A stretch of 64,000 bases of DNA from Wyeomyia smithii (GCF_029784165.1 NC_073696.1:88111381-88175380), one strand, 5' to 3'; positions 1-11,496 are shown, counted from the stretch's first letter. A program made the numbers and translations. Notes: generated from the sequence alone by a model not told the origin.

Positions 1-3000
1 TTGTAGAATCATCTTCATGAAAGGTTACAAGGGCGTGGTGGCTACATTTTTCGTATTAAAATTCAAACTGTTTTTTGTTAAATCTATCAATCGAATTTTG
101 AAACCTTCAATTTTCAAATTTTCAAACAAATCTCCGAACGCATCCAAAATATTTTATCATAACCGAATATCTTACTTTGCTCATAACCTAGAATATCACA
201 AAGCAAGTAAGCCTATCATAACATTCGTCTGCCTATGTTTTTCTTCTTCTTCTTCTTACCCAGAATTAGAGCGTAGGTGGCTTTTTCTGTTCTGTTTATT
301 TGACACAGGCTTTACAGACAACTTTTCAGTGAACATGTACAGTAATTTGGAGAGAGGGAGCGTAGAGGGTCAAGCCAAGCTACGTAGCAAATATGAAATT
401 AAACAAAAAATTGGATTTATTCAAATTGTACTTTTTTCACTGCTTTGTCTGTTCACGGTCATTTTTAATACTCTCTTGTCTTTTTTGTTCATTTCTGATA
501 CAATGTACCTATGTTCTTGATAAACAAATTTCAAAAAAGTCATTGGAGTTTGTTATAAAGCGTTCTAACGCATTTATGACGAAATGCTACGATGGGAGAG
601 GGAAAATGGGGGTAAAATAAACTGAGGCGACTACTTTTTATCTCTTCTAGCGACTACTAGAAACATAAGATTCAATTTAGGATACCTTACACAAATCTTG
701 CTTCGCTATATCATCCCGATCGACCCTGTTACAGAAATTCAAATCATACCACAGTGGTTTAAAACAGCATTGTCGCGGACTTTATTTTGTAGTGTCTAAG
801 TGCTTCACTTTAGGACTATAGTGCCTCCGAAGCAATTGCTTGCAGTGTGTCGAACAGTTGACATTTTTGCATGACACCCTATCGAAAAATACTGTTGCTT
901 CTCTTGCTGACTTCGACAGCAGCGTTCAACTGTACGCTTCTCTATTTGAGAGAATCGTGAGACTTAAGGCTAACACGGATAGGTAACGATTCTCTTTTGT
1001 TCCGATCTCCAGCCGCTTCGACTGTCGACTGTCGCATTGTGCGAATGACAATAATTGGCAATCATGCGACAGTTTAGCACAGTAATAAGATGGAAAATTT
1101 ATAATTACTATGTATGTGCTGCCGAAAAATATCATCAATCGTGTACACCAGAAAATTTTAATCCCAACTTCTAAACTTTTTCATTCGAAAATAGTTCGCT
1201 GTAGCGAAAGTCTCATACAAATTTAGCATATTTAATCAAAAACAGGACAATAAAAGCATGAATCTTACAAATTCAATTAACGTCCTCGTGGTTAAATAAA
1301 AATTGACGCTAAGTGAATTGATTCCACTTCAATTCGTAACAAATGCAATAAATACCACAGATAGCTACAGTCAATAACACACGAGCCAGAGATTGTCTAT
1401 ACAATGACAACAATATGAAAAGAAGTGAGCGAGAGAATTGTTGTTCATATTGAATTCGTGACAAAAAGCAAGAGATAAAGCAGATCGTATGAAAGTTCGG
1501 TAGCGGCTACTGTCGCGTAGTGTTTCATTCCACAGTGGTAATCACAAAAATCTCGCAACTGTCGTGTGATTACTGTAGCGTGCCAGTACATTTCCCTACC
1601 CTGATTGCTTGTATTCAAAGCACAGAACAGATATGCAACTTCGAACAAAACTCTGCAGCAAATTGGTGCCCAAGCTTTCGCATTCATTTTTTGCTGTTCC
1701 ATCCTACATTGATTTTACAGTGCATCGTTCGAACAGTTCGCTCCAATAGTTTGAACATGCACCAAAAAACTATTTTTTTTGCTTTGATAACCAGGCAAAA
1801 AGGTGATCTTGAATAGTTGAATCTATCAAAATCAAGTTCACAGGACCGACCGCACTTCACACAGGACCGCAATCAGATCTTTAAAGTGGAAATTCAGTAA
1901 CAATTCACAATCAACGTCAAAAGAACAAATTAAACTAAAAATCTTTCAACCATTCAAACATTGTCTAACAAATTTTCTTGGATCGTACACCTCACGACTG
2001 TTGAAACTATTTTAACCTGTTAGTTGATTTACTTGAATATTTTCGTTGGACTTGAAAACCGAATTTCTCGATCAACGACAATATTTTTTTCTCGTACCGT
2101 TTTTTATACCTAACATTGCTAGAAATGCATATCAGACGCGCTGTACCAGCACTGCTTACGACATCAGGTACAATGTAAAAAAATAATTGTCGTTAGTCAA
2201 GATATTCAGTTTTCAACTTGGGCAACAATGAAATTCATTGAAAATATATCTACATAAAAACCGTTGCACGTATGCGGGTGGCACTGTACGTTTATCATGA
2301 AAAGGCACCCTCGCTATACCAGCACCGGGGAGAACAAAGGATTCTCTCGACGAGAAAGCGGCGAGAGCTCATGCGGTTCTTTTGTTGAATGAATGGAATA
2401 TAAGCGTGATGAAATTTCGAGTGTAAAATGCATTCTCTCCACCGCTAGATGTCGATACTTAAAATAAAGAGATTCTGTCTCGTTTTTGGTTCTTCAGTTG
2501 AACAGATGTGATTCAAAGATAACTAGAACAAGATACCTAACTTCCATATTTTTCATACATTTTGAATACGACCGATTTCCGACGGTTAGAGCTGCCATCT
2601 GATGACTTCAATTCTCATAAATAAATCACTATGAGCAAAACCGATTGATCGTGCATAGTTCGTCATTGATCGTTGAGCTGTTCAAGATTGTATATGGAAA
2701 AGGTGTAGCAGTTTGGTCGACGCTTAAGGTAACATGCAGATTAATGATATTGTCATTTTTTGCATTTAATGCTATTGCCATACTTTTTACACTTCAAAGT
2801 ACGAAAGAAAAGTGTGAAATTGACTGAAAAGTGGGGGTTTATATTAAGGGGTTATATTTATTTTCAGGTCCCATTCTACCAACACTTAAAGTTTGATATG
2901 TCGCAAGCCAGGTTTCAGCACCATTATGCATATGGTCAGGTTCACCGGGCACCCGATTTTTGCTTTATTAACCTCGTCGAGAGTGGAAAACCTGACTGTA

Positions 3001-3183
3001 GAGCGTGCTCATAGCGGTTATTATGAAGTTCTGATGGTACGCTCAATTTTAAATGATGCGCCAATTATTCTTGATTCTTCCGGAGAGTTTGATGTTTGTG
3101 AACTAACATTTACATTAACATTAACATTTTTCGGATGGCAGCACCGTACAGTTGTCTACATGGATACTGAAAAAATTGTTTCA
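1..3183. other. Intergenic or intronic DNA, no recognised gene
   Basis: No conserved protein, RNA gene or complete mobile element is recognised here. The stretch probably lies inside the long CC2D2A intron or beyond that gene. An open frame on the plus strand at about 2893-3201 has coding-like residue composition, including an HSGYYEVLMVRS segment, but I do not recognise a family and it lacks a convincing start. A short inverted pair flanks 1540-1575. Everything else looks like ordinary AT-rich sequence. Confidence 0.5.
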
Positions 3184-4340
3184 CTTCTTACCAGTGCTTG
3201 AGAAGGGATCGAAATTTGATTGTGACTGCGATGAATGCACATGCTTTTTTCGTTTGAATTGAACGGCAGAAACGATCGGGCGAACGAAAAAAAGTTTTTC
3301 TCTTTCTCTCGTGTGACGATTTTTTTTCTAACGATAGCGACCGCAGTTTCGGAGAAGTCGATTTTAAAACTCTCTCGCTCGATCATTTGAATTTATGTTG
3401 AACGGAGCAAACTAGAGTATGATCGGCAGCATGTGGCGTGTTTTATTTTCGTTTCTCTCGTTCTCGACTGGTTCTTGACTGGCTGTCTGAACGGTCAAAA
3501 AACGGTCGATGAATGCTTTTTCGCTGCATCGGATGGGATTGGGGCACTGCTTACAGATGCACGTTATTTTTTGGTGGAGAAGCTTGTTGTTGTTGTTGTT
3601 GTTAATGTTTAGCGATAATTGCTCGAGGACAAATGAGGTGGAGATATAGTTTGAATATTTCTTCATGCGAAATGCTGAAGTCCGTCGTTGTTATGCGTCG
3701 CAAAGCGCCGACAGGCACAAGTAGTGTTTTAACTTCTGCCTACGCGGCTAGCATTATACCATATGTTGCGTTGCGCGCGGCTGTAATTTATATTTTTCCG
3801 AAGCTTATTCAGATTCTTGCTTCGCTTATATCATTGGCCCAACAGATAAGCCGATATATACTCTATTCTTTTTATATCCATCGTTATCAGTAGGCTAATT
3901 TTTCAGTCAATTTTTTTTCTGATTCGTTATGCATAAATAGTGGAAAAAGACAATCCTTATGCCCTGACAAATCACGTTCTACAATGATGTATTGGTTGAT
4001 AACCGTCTTACAAACTGTGTTTTTTTAGATGCAAAAAATTAAAGGTAGATTGCAAATCAGCAGAAACATTAGAGGCCACCTAAATTGAATTGTTGAAACT
4101 AGCTCAATTTTAGTTGTGAGCTGTTAGTTGTTTCTGGTACCCAGGGGCGGATTAAGGCGAAGGCGAAGCAGGCGGACTTCAAAATTGATGTTTGATGCAT
4201 GAATAGGATCATCAACAATGTATGGAGAACACTATTAATGTATAACGAAAAAGAATTTCCCGCATACAAATTGACTTGAAAAATTAGCCTCCTGATAACT
4301 ATCGAATTCAAAAGTATCTATCTGTTAGGCCGATGATATA

Positions 4341-5065
4341 AAGGTCGGATTCGATTATATAGAGACTCGATTTTATATTGACTCGATTATATGTATATGA
4401 TTCTATTATATATAATTTCAAACTCGATTATACTGCCGTTCCAAGCATAGTTGTCCCAGCGTGCATAAGAACGGCAGTATATATAGTAGCAAATAATTTT
4501 TTTTTAAATTTCAAATGGGATCTAGAGCGAACATTTCGTAAGAGAACATCCAGAAAATACGTTACGCTTGATAGAAAGGGAAAAAAATAAAAAATAATTA
4601 AAAACAATGAAAAGTTTTGGTTTTTTGGTTTTTGGAATTTAAAAATTAAAAGAAATTGAAAAACCCTAAATAAAATTACCTTAATAAAAAGATTTCAAAA
4701 ATAAAAAAAAGAAATTAAAAAAATTTAGGAACAAACGAATAATTTGAAAATTTTCAAAAATTTGAGAAATTAAAAACGAACGAGTTGACAAATCAATATA
4801 TACTGATCTAACTTTTTCTTTCCATTTGACCCCAGGAATAACTACAAGAATAACTACAAGATATATGTATAATTTTCATAAGAAATGTGTTTGCTGACTT
4901 TTAGGGGGATGAGTCAAAAATAAAATTCTTCCTATTTATTCGAAAATAATAAAACATTCATGTAAAATGAATAAAATACATTTTTTCTCTGATTAGATTA
5001 TATATAAAATTCGATTATATATAGTGGAAAAAAATCAGAGACTATATATAATCGAGTGTGACCTG
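4341..5065 (+). mobile_element. TA-flanked AT-rich MITE (pogo/Tc1-like) nested in the hAT element
   Basis: Inverted termini of the form (C/A)AGGTC..ACTCGATTATA lie between TA dinucleotides at 4339-4340 and 5066-5067. The interior repeats the motif ACTCGATTATAT several times and has no coding capacity. The other foldback arm of the host hAT element (near 3800-3835, reverse complement) shows the uninterrupted sequence, so it acts as an empty-site control. The TA target and CAGG-type terminus suggest a pogo or Tc1/mariner-dependent MITE. The second copy is at 36343-37053. Confidence 0.75.
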
Positions 5066-5115
5066 TACTTAGCGATGCGAAAATCTAAATTAGCTTCGGA
5101 CAAAGTACACCACCG

Positions 5116-6498
5116 CACAGTGGGGAATCACTGGCCATCGACCCAAAATTGAAAATGTGAATTTCATTTCAATTATATTCTTCCTATAGTTGTATACTAT
5201 TGAAGTGACAGGATCCAAATTTTTAGAGCATTACGACAAAATTTGAATTTTCTATGATTTTTCAAAGTGTACTGAGTCAGCGTTTTTTAGCGTTTTTCTT
5301 GAAAAAAAAATGCAATGTTGCGAAATTTGCTGGAGCCCCAAGAGTAACTTGAATCTTGATGACGTCTAAGTAAAAGTTGTCTATAAAATAGTGGAGAATA
5401 AATCCTAATCATTGGATAATGTATAGTCCTCATCATTGGATAATGTATATATGTATAAATTGACGGAATCAAAAAATTACGTATTTTTTTTTTAAAACAG
5501 CGTTTAAAGTTTGAACGGCAGGGTTTGGCACTATTGGCATTAGTTTTAAAAGATAGCTTGGAAAAAATGCCTTAAAATGCATCTAGTCCGATCTTGCGCA
5601 GAGTTGCGCAGAGTACCATTCTTTCGAAGAGAAACAACGAGTGTTCGGCACATGTCGGATTTCAAAAATGTAAATTTGAATTGTACACTGCAAACCGTGC
5701 AATGCAAATAACAAATGGCTCATATTAGTCTGATAATAACAACGTTTTCGAACAAGTTTCAGTATAATTAATCACACTATTTGCATATTTACAAGTTTAA
5801 CTGATCTATATTTCGATAATTTACGAAGTATCAAAAACTAGTCATTATTTATGTTTTGGATCACCAGCACTGACTACCAAAATCATGTTTTAAGTTTATA
5901 TCATACCAGTCACATGTAAAAACAATCGTGTAAACATAAACCATGACATAATACATCACCTGCTAATTTCTACAGAGCAAATAGTGAATAGTTATTTTGA
6001 CGTTAGAAACTGCATTTCGAAAACCCTTCTTGAAGATATTAAAACTGTATTGAAAATGAACACAAAAATAAAGATGAAGGTGAAAGTGAATGGAAAAAAT
6101 TGCAAATGGAAAAAAATTCGAATGCGATAAAAAGAATCAATAGTCACTTTGAAAAAAAAAAAACAAGTCTTGAGTAATTTAAAACACGAAGCATATTTTT
6201 CATTTTTTTTCTTTTTCTTGATAACTGATTAATATTTAATGTTTTTCATGGCATATGAAAGTCTTTCAAGCATCATGCATTTTATTTTCCAAAAGATTGA
6301 AGCCGACGTAAAATTTTCCTCATATAATATATATAAAAAACATGAAATTTTCCCTGGCGTCAAAAATACGCATTTTCATGCAAAAATAATATCAAATTCG
6401 TACTCAGCGTCCCAAAATTATATAAAAACCATGTATTTTCCATGATTTGAAGATAATTTTTCGCTTGGCCAGCATTTGTATGGAGCCGCCCCACTGTG
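5116..6498 (+). mobile_element. Transib-like non-autonomous transposon nested in the hAT element
   Basis: The 1383-bp segment begins CACAGTGGGG and ends CCCCACTGTG, flanked on both sides by the 5-bp repeat CACCG (5111-5115 and 6499-6503). A CACARTG terminus with a 5-bp GC-rich target duplication is the signature of Transib, the transposon superfamily related to RAG1. Reading inward, the right end has CACAGTG, 12 nt, then ACAAATGCT. The left end has CACAGTG, 23 nt, then AAATTGAAA. This resembles a 12/23 recombination-signal arrangement. No transposase is present; the longest open frames are about 68 codons. Family assignment is inferred from the termini only. The second copy is at 34910-36292. 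Confidence 0.75.
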
Positions 6499-7327
6499 CA
6501 CCGCCGCGACGCGAGCTGCGCAACATAAAGTGCTAGCCGCATTGGCAGATGTAACTACACTACTCATGTCCAAACGCGATGCTTTGATTTCCATGGATGC
6601 TTTGAGAGATGTATGAAGAATTAATCAAACAGCTTCAACACCTTACTTTTCCATAATCGCTAAACATTAACAACAACAACAACAAAAACAAGCGCCTCCA
6701 GCCACCAAAACGCTGTAACAGAACATACGCATCAGAAGCATACAGCGACTGCTGGTCAAATGAATTTTTTTCCGGTCGTTCATTGCCACTAAAAATCAAT
6801 GGATATTGAACAAAAGGAAAATGCGAAAAAAATCGTCATAAAGTAGTGCGAACAGGATTGCGAGGATTCTACACTAGAGAGGAAAAGAGATGATCGTAAT
6901 GCCCGTTCGTTTTATTTTGCAATCGGAAAACGAAATTGAACGCGACAGCTCGGAGAGACGAACGGTGTACGAAGTCTCGCACAAAACGGATAAGATGAAA
7001 TTGAATGACTGATATTTTTGTGTTCGGTAGAAAAAAGGATTGATCAGAGCACTGCTTCTTACTTTCTTACTTACTTTCATTACAAACAACTTTGTGTACA
7101 AAACTTCCTCTCTATGTACTGTAGATTTTGAGAAAAATTAAGTTTTGTATGACAATGTCCGTCAATGCAGTTTTTTTTTACTTCTAACTGTTTTGTTTTA
7201 TTTTTTGCCTTTCTCCTAGCAATCACATGCAAAACCGAAAGCAATCACTTGCAAAACCGAAAGTATAAAAGTGCTCCAAAGGGCCGAATAGCATATATCA
7301 CTCGACTCAGCTCGACGAGCTGAGCAT

Positions 7328-7331
<4 letters not shown>

Positions 7332-7365
<34 letters not shown>
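7332..7365 (+). repeat. (GT)n microsatellite
   Basis: An uninterrupted run of about 17 GT dinucleotides. It sits directly upstream of the tandem repeat that begins near 7375. Confidence 0.95.
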
Positions 7366-7368
<3 letters not shown>

Positions 7369-7374
7369 ATTTTT

Positions 7375-8105
7375 ATTCTCACTCACTTTTCTCAGAGATG
7401 GCTGGACCGATTTTCATGAAATTAATTGCAAATGAAAGGTCTTGTTGCCCCATAAGACCCTATTGAATTTCATTGTAATCGGATTTCCAGTTTAGAGGTT
7501 ATGTTTAAAAATGTGAAAATCATGAAACATCAATATCTCAGAAACTACACAACCGATTTGAACAAAATTGATTCAAAAGTTATGAAAAGAAACGTGTTCT
7601 GAAGACTGTTTAATCTCACTCATGTTTCTCAGAGATGGCTATACCGGTTTTTATAAAATCAGTGTCAAATGGAAGGCCTAATTTCCCCATAAGACCCTAT
7701 TGAATTTTACTGTAATCGAACTGTAACTTCATTTGTAATGTGCCGACTTGTGAAAATCACGAAACTTCATTATTTCAGAAACTACACAACCGATTTGATT
7801 ATTATTATCAGATGAGCGGGCTAGTTAAGGGTTAACTGATGAATTATGATTGAACACGTGGTTTCAAAGATTGACTGCTCTACACGTTCCCATTTCTTTT
7901 GATTATAATCGAACTTAAGCAACCGTTATGTATTAAATTGGTGATAAAATTACGAAAGTCTATTATCTCAAAGATTACATGACTTATTTGAACATAACTA
8001 GTGTCATACGAACGAGTCAAACTTACAAATAACAAACTTCATAACAATTTGATATGTGGCTCAAAAGTTATGGAAAGAAGAGAAATCCAAAGACTATTTG
8101 AAACC
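7375..8105 (+). repeat. Tandem repeat, about 232-bp unit, three decaying copies
   Basis: Two clear units begin TCTCACTCA at about 7377 and 7614 and share the blocks TCTCAGAGATGGCT, CCCCATAAGACCCTATTGAA and CAGAAACTACACAACCGATT. A third, more diverged unit covers about 7850-8105. No coding capacity is evident. Confidence 0.8.
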
Positions 8106-8290
8106 TGCCTTGATCGATATATGTGGCTTCAATGTGGTGTCATACTATTTGAACGTTCCAAGCTCATTGATTCCTTGCGGTTTGTTTGAAGTCTGCAAAC
8201 GCACGACGAATCGGCCATAGGATATGATCAAAGTCAAAAGACAAATCGTTTGAAATGATTGGTTCTATCGAAATGACAACATCCTCGACT

Positions 8291-8646
8291 AATGGCGGGG
8301 GCCTAGTGTGGTTGGTAACGTCTCCGCCAACCACGCTCGACGCCTGGGTTCGAATCCCACCGCCGACATAGATGTTGATGGTTGTGAGGTGGCGTGATCC
8401 ACTCACAACCAACCTAACTGGTCTAGATTCAATCCTAGCCGACACCGGGAGATTTTCTGAGGCGAAAAATCTCTGGGATCACGCCCTCCATCGCATGAGG
8501 AAGTAAAGCCGTTGGCGCCGGTCCGTTAATAAACGGGTCGTGAGTTAGGGTCCTGGGTGTGGAGTCGCCTCCCTGGGCGTCGGTGATTGGCCACAACAGT
8601 GGCAGAACTAGACCGACGGAAAATAAGCGAGAATAAAAAAAAAAAA
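8291..8646 (+). mobile_element. tRNA-derived SINE, dimeric (Twin-like)
   Basis: The head contains an RNA polymerase III A-box-like block (CTAGTGTGGTTGG) and a perfect B box, GGTTCGAATCC, near 8347. A second weaker tRNA-like unit follows, with GATTCAATCC near 8427. The element ends in poly(A) and is flanked by the 13-bp target duplication AACATCCTCGACT at 8278-8290 and 8645-8657. Two tandem tRNA-related regions are a known property of the Culex SINE Twin. Membership in that exact family is inferred. Confidence 0.85.
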
Positions 8647-8689
8647 CATCCTCGACTTTTGGCTTCTGTACATCGCCCTAATTCTGAAT

Positions 8690-9620
8690 ATATTCATATT
8701 GGGTGGTATTCGGTCATTTTCAGCAAATTTTCTGGCATCAATCTGACACCGGAAATACCCGTATTAGGAGGTATTTAGTTATTTTGGTTGTTTTCCAGAA
8801 ACTAACAGTGGTCGTCTTTAAATTCAAAATGGTGTCAAGGGTCAATGTTTGGTTTCTATGCATCATCTCGATTACGGAAATATCCATGTTGAGTATTATT
8901 TGGTCATTTTCGGCTGTTTCCTATAAGTTGCCATTTAGCGATTCAAAATGGTGCATGAAGTCAATTGTTAGCTCATTGCATCATTCTGGTTCCAGAGATA
9001 CTCATATTGGATGGTATTTGGTTATTTTAGGCTGTTTTTCACTAACCGGAAGTCGCCATCTTGGATTTCGAAATGGTATTTAAGATAATTTCTGGCCTCT
9101 GAGCGCCATTCTGGTTGAAGAAACACTCACTTTGGGTATAATTCGATCATTTTTCGCTGTTTCCCAGGAACCGGAAGTCGCCAACCTAGAATCCAAAATA
9201 GGGTCTTTGAACGATTTCAGCAGCTGTGTATCATTCTAGATCCGGAGATACTCATGTTAGACGGAATTCGGCCATTTCTGGCTGTTTTCCAGAAACCACA
9301 AGTTGCCATCCTACAATTCATAATGGTGTCTGAAGTCGATTTGTGGCTCTAGTGCATTATTACGATTCCGAAAATACCCCCCTGTTTAGGTGGTATTTGG
9401 TCGTTTGCCGCTGGTTTTCCGAAACCGGAAGTCGCCATTTTAGAATTCAAAATGGTATCTGTGGTCGAATTTAGCTCCTGTGTATCTTTATTTATCCGGA
9501 TATTATTATATTGGGTGGAAATCGTCCATTTTTGGCTGTTTTCCAGAAACCGGAAGTTGCTATCTCACAATCCAAAATGTTGCCTGAGGTCGATTATGGA
9601 ACATATATGTTACCACTAAA
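8690..9620 (+). repeat. Tandem repeat, about 125-bp unit, about 7 copies
   Basis: The unit contains CCGGAAGTCGCCAT, ATTCAAAATGGT, a CATCATTCTGGTTCCGGAGA-like block and TTGGGTGGTATTCGGTCATT. The block around GGAAGTCGCCAT recurs near 8923, 9051, 9174, 9298, 9425 and 9552, giving a spacing of 122-128 bp. Single related units occur again at about 31080-31150 and 31425-31460, inside the ADAT1 intron. It is non-coding. Confidence 0.85.
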
Positions 9621-9649
9621 AACATTTACCTGCCAAATATGGTTCCATT

Positions 9650-10115
9650 TAGTTGATTAGTTCGCGAGATGTGCAGAAATTTGTGCAGAAACATGTGCTT
9701 CCATAAGAGGGAGGGGCGTCGAACCATTATGGACATATTTATTAACCTTTAAAACATCCACATGCCATCCACATGTTCTTGAGTTGTGCCGAAATGTATG
9801 TTTCATTTGTATTGGCCCACTCCTTTCCAGAAGAGGGAGGGGTCTCAAACTATCATAGGAACCTTTATCGGTACCAAAAACCCCTACATAGAAATTTTCA
9901 CGTCGATCGGTTCGGTAGTTTTCGAGCCTATATGGATCAAACAGACAGACAAACCGGACTGCATTTTTATATGTATAGATTGCAACATCAATATTTTAGA
10001 ACCTAAAGAGTGAATATACATTTATTGGATTGAAGCGTTCATGTAAATCTATTTTTACAAATAAAAGTTTGAATGAGAAAGGCTGGGTCTGACCGCTAGG
10101 TGGATTAATTTTTTT
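9650..10115 (+). repeat. Dispersed repeat, partial inverted copy at 58.6 kb
   Basis: The part from about 9840 to 10113, ending GACCGCTAGGTGGATTAA, is repeated in reverse orientation at about 58595-58870. An internal duplication of the AGAGGGAGGGG block occurs near 9706 and 9832. No transposase or reverse transcriptase is visible, and I cannot assign a superfamily. Confidence 0.75.
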
Positions 10116-10127
10116 TCTAGGTACAAT

Positions 10128-10256
10128 GTTCTAGAGAATTTTGGGCCTCATAATGTTGTTGTTGATATTGCTAAAATCTTTTAAACCAAAAAGAATCTCA
10201 GTATAGTATCGTCATAAAATTTTTCGAACATGATAGGGCCTAAAATTCTCTAGATA
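10128..10256. repeat. Short hairpin repeat or MITE
   Basis: The sequence TCTAGAGAATTTTGGGCC at the left is matched by the reverse complement of GGCCTAAAATTCTCTAGA at the right, across about 125 bp. No clear target duplication was found. Confidence 0.5.
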
Positions 10257-10645
10257 AAAAAAATCAAGCAAAAAACTGAATTTACGAGCATTGTAATATG
10301 AAACCCAAATTTTTAACAAATCCCCAGTACATAAAGAAAGAGTTTTGTTTACAAAGTTGTTTGTAATAAACTTATCTACAATTTTGCTAATAACAACTAC
10401 AAGTTTCATGCAGAAACAAAAAAGTTACAATTTTTTTTGCCATAGTAGGTTATGGCTATTGTTACATAACACAATAATGTGAGCAATTTCAATATAATCA
10501 ATTGCTTCGATGACACATTTTCAGATGGAGAAATCGTGTGCATAAATGAAATGCTGCTCAATTCACAATTGTTTAGTGTGCTGGTACCAGAAACACAACG
10601 TTCTAGTCACAATTATAAGGATCGCATTTTGCTAGGAAAAAGTGC

Positions 10646-10923
10646 TCTTTCACCAGGACAACGCTTCCGCTCATTCTGCTAGCGATACAGCCGATAAATA
10701 AAAAATTGCGCTATGAAGTGGTTCATCACCCTCCGTATTTAAAAGCTTTAACCCCGAACGAGTATTTCTTGTTTGTCCAGTTGAAAATGTGGCTCTCGAG
10801 CAAGCGATTCCTTTTGAATTAAGAGGCAGAGTGGAATATAAACGATAATTTCGAAAAACTTGAAGAGCACCATTACAAAACAGGAATCAGAATGTTGGAG
10901 GACCACTGCAATAAGAGCATTTA
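10646..10923 (+). pseudogene. mariner (DD34D-type) transposase fossil, C-terminal part
   Basis: Conceptual translation gives FHQDNASAHSAS around the second catalytic Asp at 10657-10659. After a frameshift it gives HHPPYLKALTPNEYFLF and then a tail of the form KMWLSSKRF..NFEKLEEHHYKTGIRMLED. These match the order and spacing of mariner transposases. The third catalytic Asp has become Glu (PNEY in place of PSDY), and there are stops and frame changes, so it is inactive. Mariner transposases cut and paste DNA at TA sites. A separate N-terminal mariner fossil lies at 42440-42660 but belongs to a different insertion. Confidence 0.85.
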
Positions 10924-11034
10924 GATCAGTGGTTCCCAACCTTTTTAGCTTCACGATTTGTATTTGCGAAGTACAAAATCCTCCGTGGCCTCCTAAAGCA
11001 ATTTCAGAGAGTAATAACACTGGTACATTTGATT

Positions 11035-11245
11035 ATTTACTGGTCAACACAGGTGCACTCCAAAAGCTCAAACCGGAAAAAATGGAAGACTATAGCTATT
11101 CAATCATTCCTGTGAATTTTGGTGTCCTTAACTATAACGTTTTTTTCAGAGACTTTAATGAGTTTTCTCGTAAACATAACGTTGAAGCGACGAACCCGCG
11201 AGCAATTTCTACAAAACCAGCACCTAAATTCATAGGAATGGTTGA
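11035..11245 (+). repeat. Dispersed repeat fragment
   Basis: The segment contains TGGTCAACACAGG and CCTGTGAATTTTGGTG-type blocks that recur near 33958-34045. It carries an open frame but no recognised domain and lies in the CC2D2A intron. It is more likely a transposon relic than an exon. Confidence 0.4.
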
Positions 11246-11496
11246 ATCGCAATAATTTGAGCTTTCGGAATGCTCTTTTTCATTTTGTCCATCAGTGAAT
11301 GCAATGCATCCACTTTCCACATACTTCATGTTTAGTTTCAAATTTAATTAATCAGGAAAATTTCCTTGAACGATAAGCAATTCCGATTATTGGAACAGGA
11401 TCACTAAAAACCACGAAAAGCCATATAGTGAAAAGGGAGGTCTCTAATTATCGATTGGAAAATGACCACGTGGTTCAGGAATGGTACCAAACTTAC

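Larger units (their letters stand above)
3192..7054 (+). mobile_element. Composite non-autonomous hAT element, left copy
   Basis: The element starts CAGTGCTTGAG and ends ...GAGCACTG. It is flanked by the 8-bp direct repeat CTTCTTAC at 3184-3191 and 7055-7062, which fits the hAT target consensus nTnnnnAn. No transposase is visible, so it would depend on a helper in trans. The two halves are diverged inverted copies of each other: for example the block ending in the GTTGTTGTTG repeat near 3590-3780 matches the reverse complement of 6505-6700, making a foldback. The right arm has been interrupted by two younger insertions, at 4341-5065 and 5116-6498. An inverted, highly similar copy lies at 34363-38220. 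The ends and target duplication are seen directly; hAT membership follows from them. Confidence 0.85.

Noticed and set aside
1445..1816. Overlapping open frames on both strands near 1.5-1.8 kb
   Set aside because: No domain, start context or splice structure supports them.
7200..7265. Short direct repeat AATCAC(A/T)TGCAAAACCGAAAG as a possible CRISPR-like unit
   Set aside because: Only two adjacent copies, no spacers, and a eukaryotic context.
8297..8370. A functional tRNA gene at the B-box match
   Set aside because: The cloverleaf is incomplete, and the segment is followed by a SINE body, poly(A) and a target duplication.
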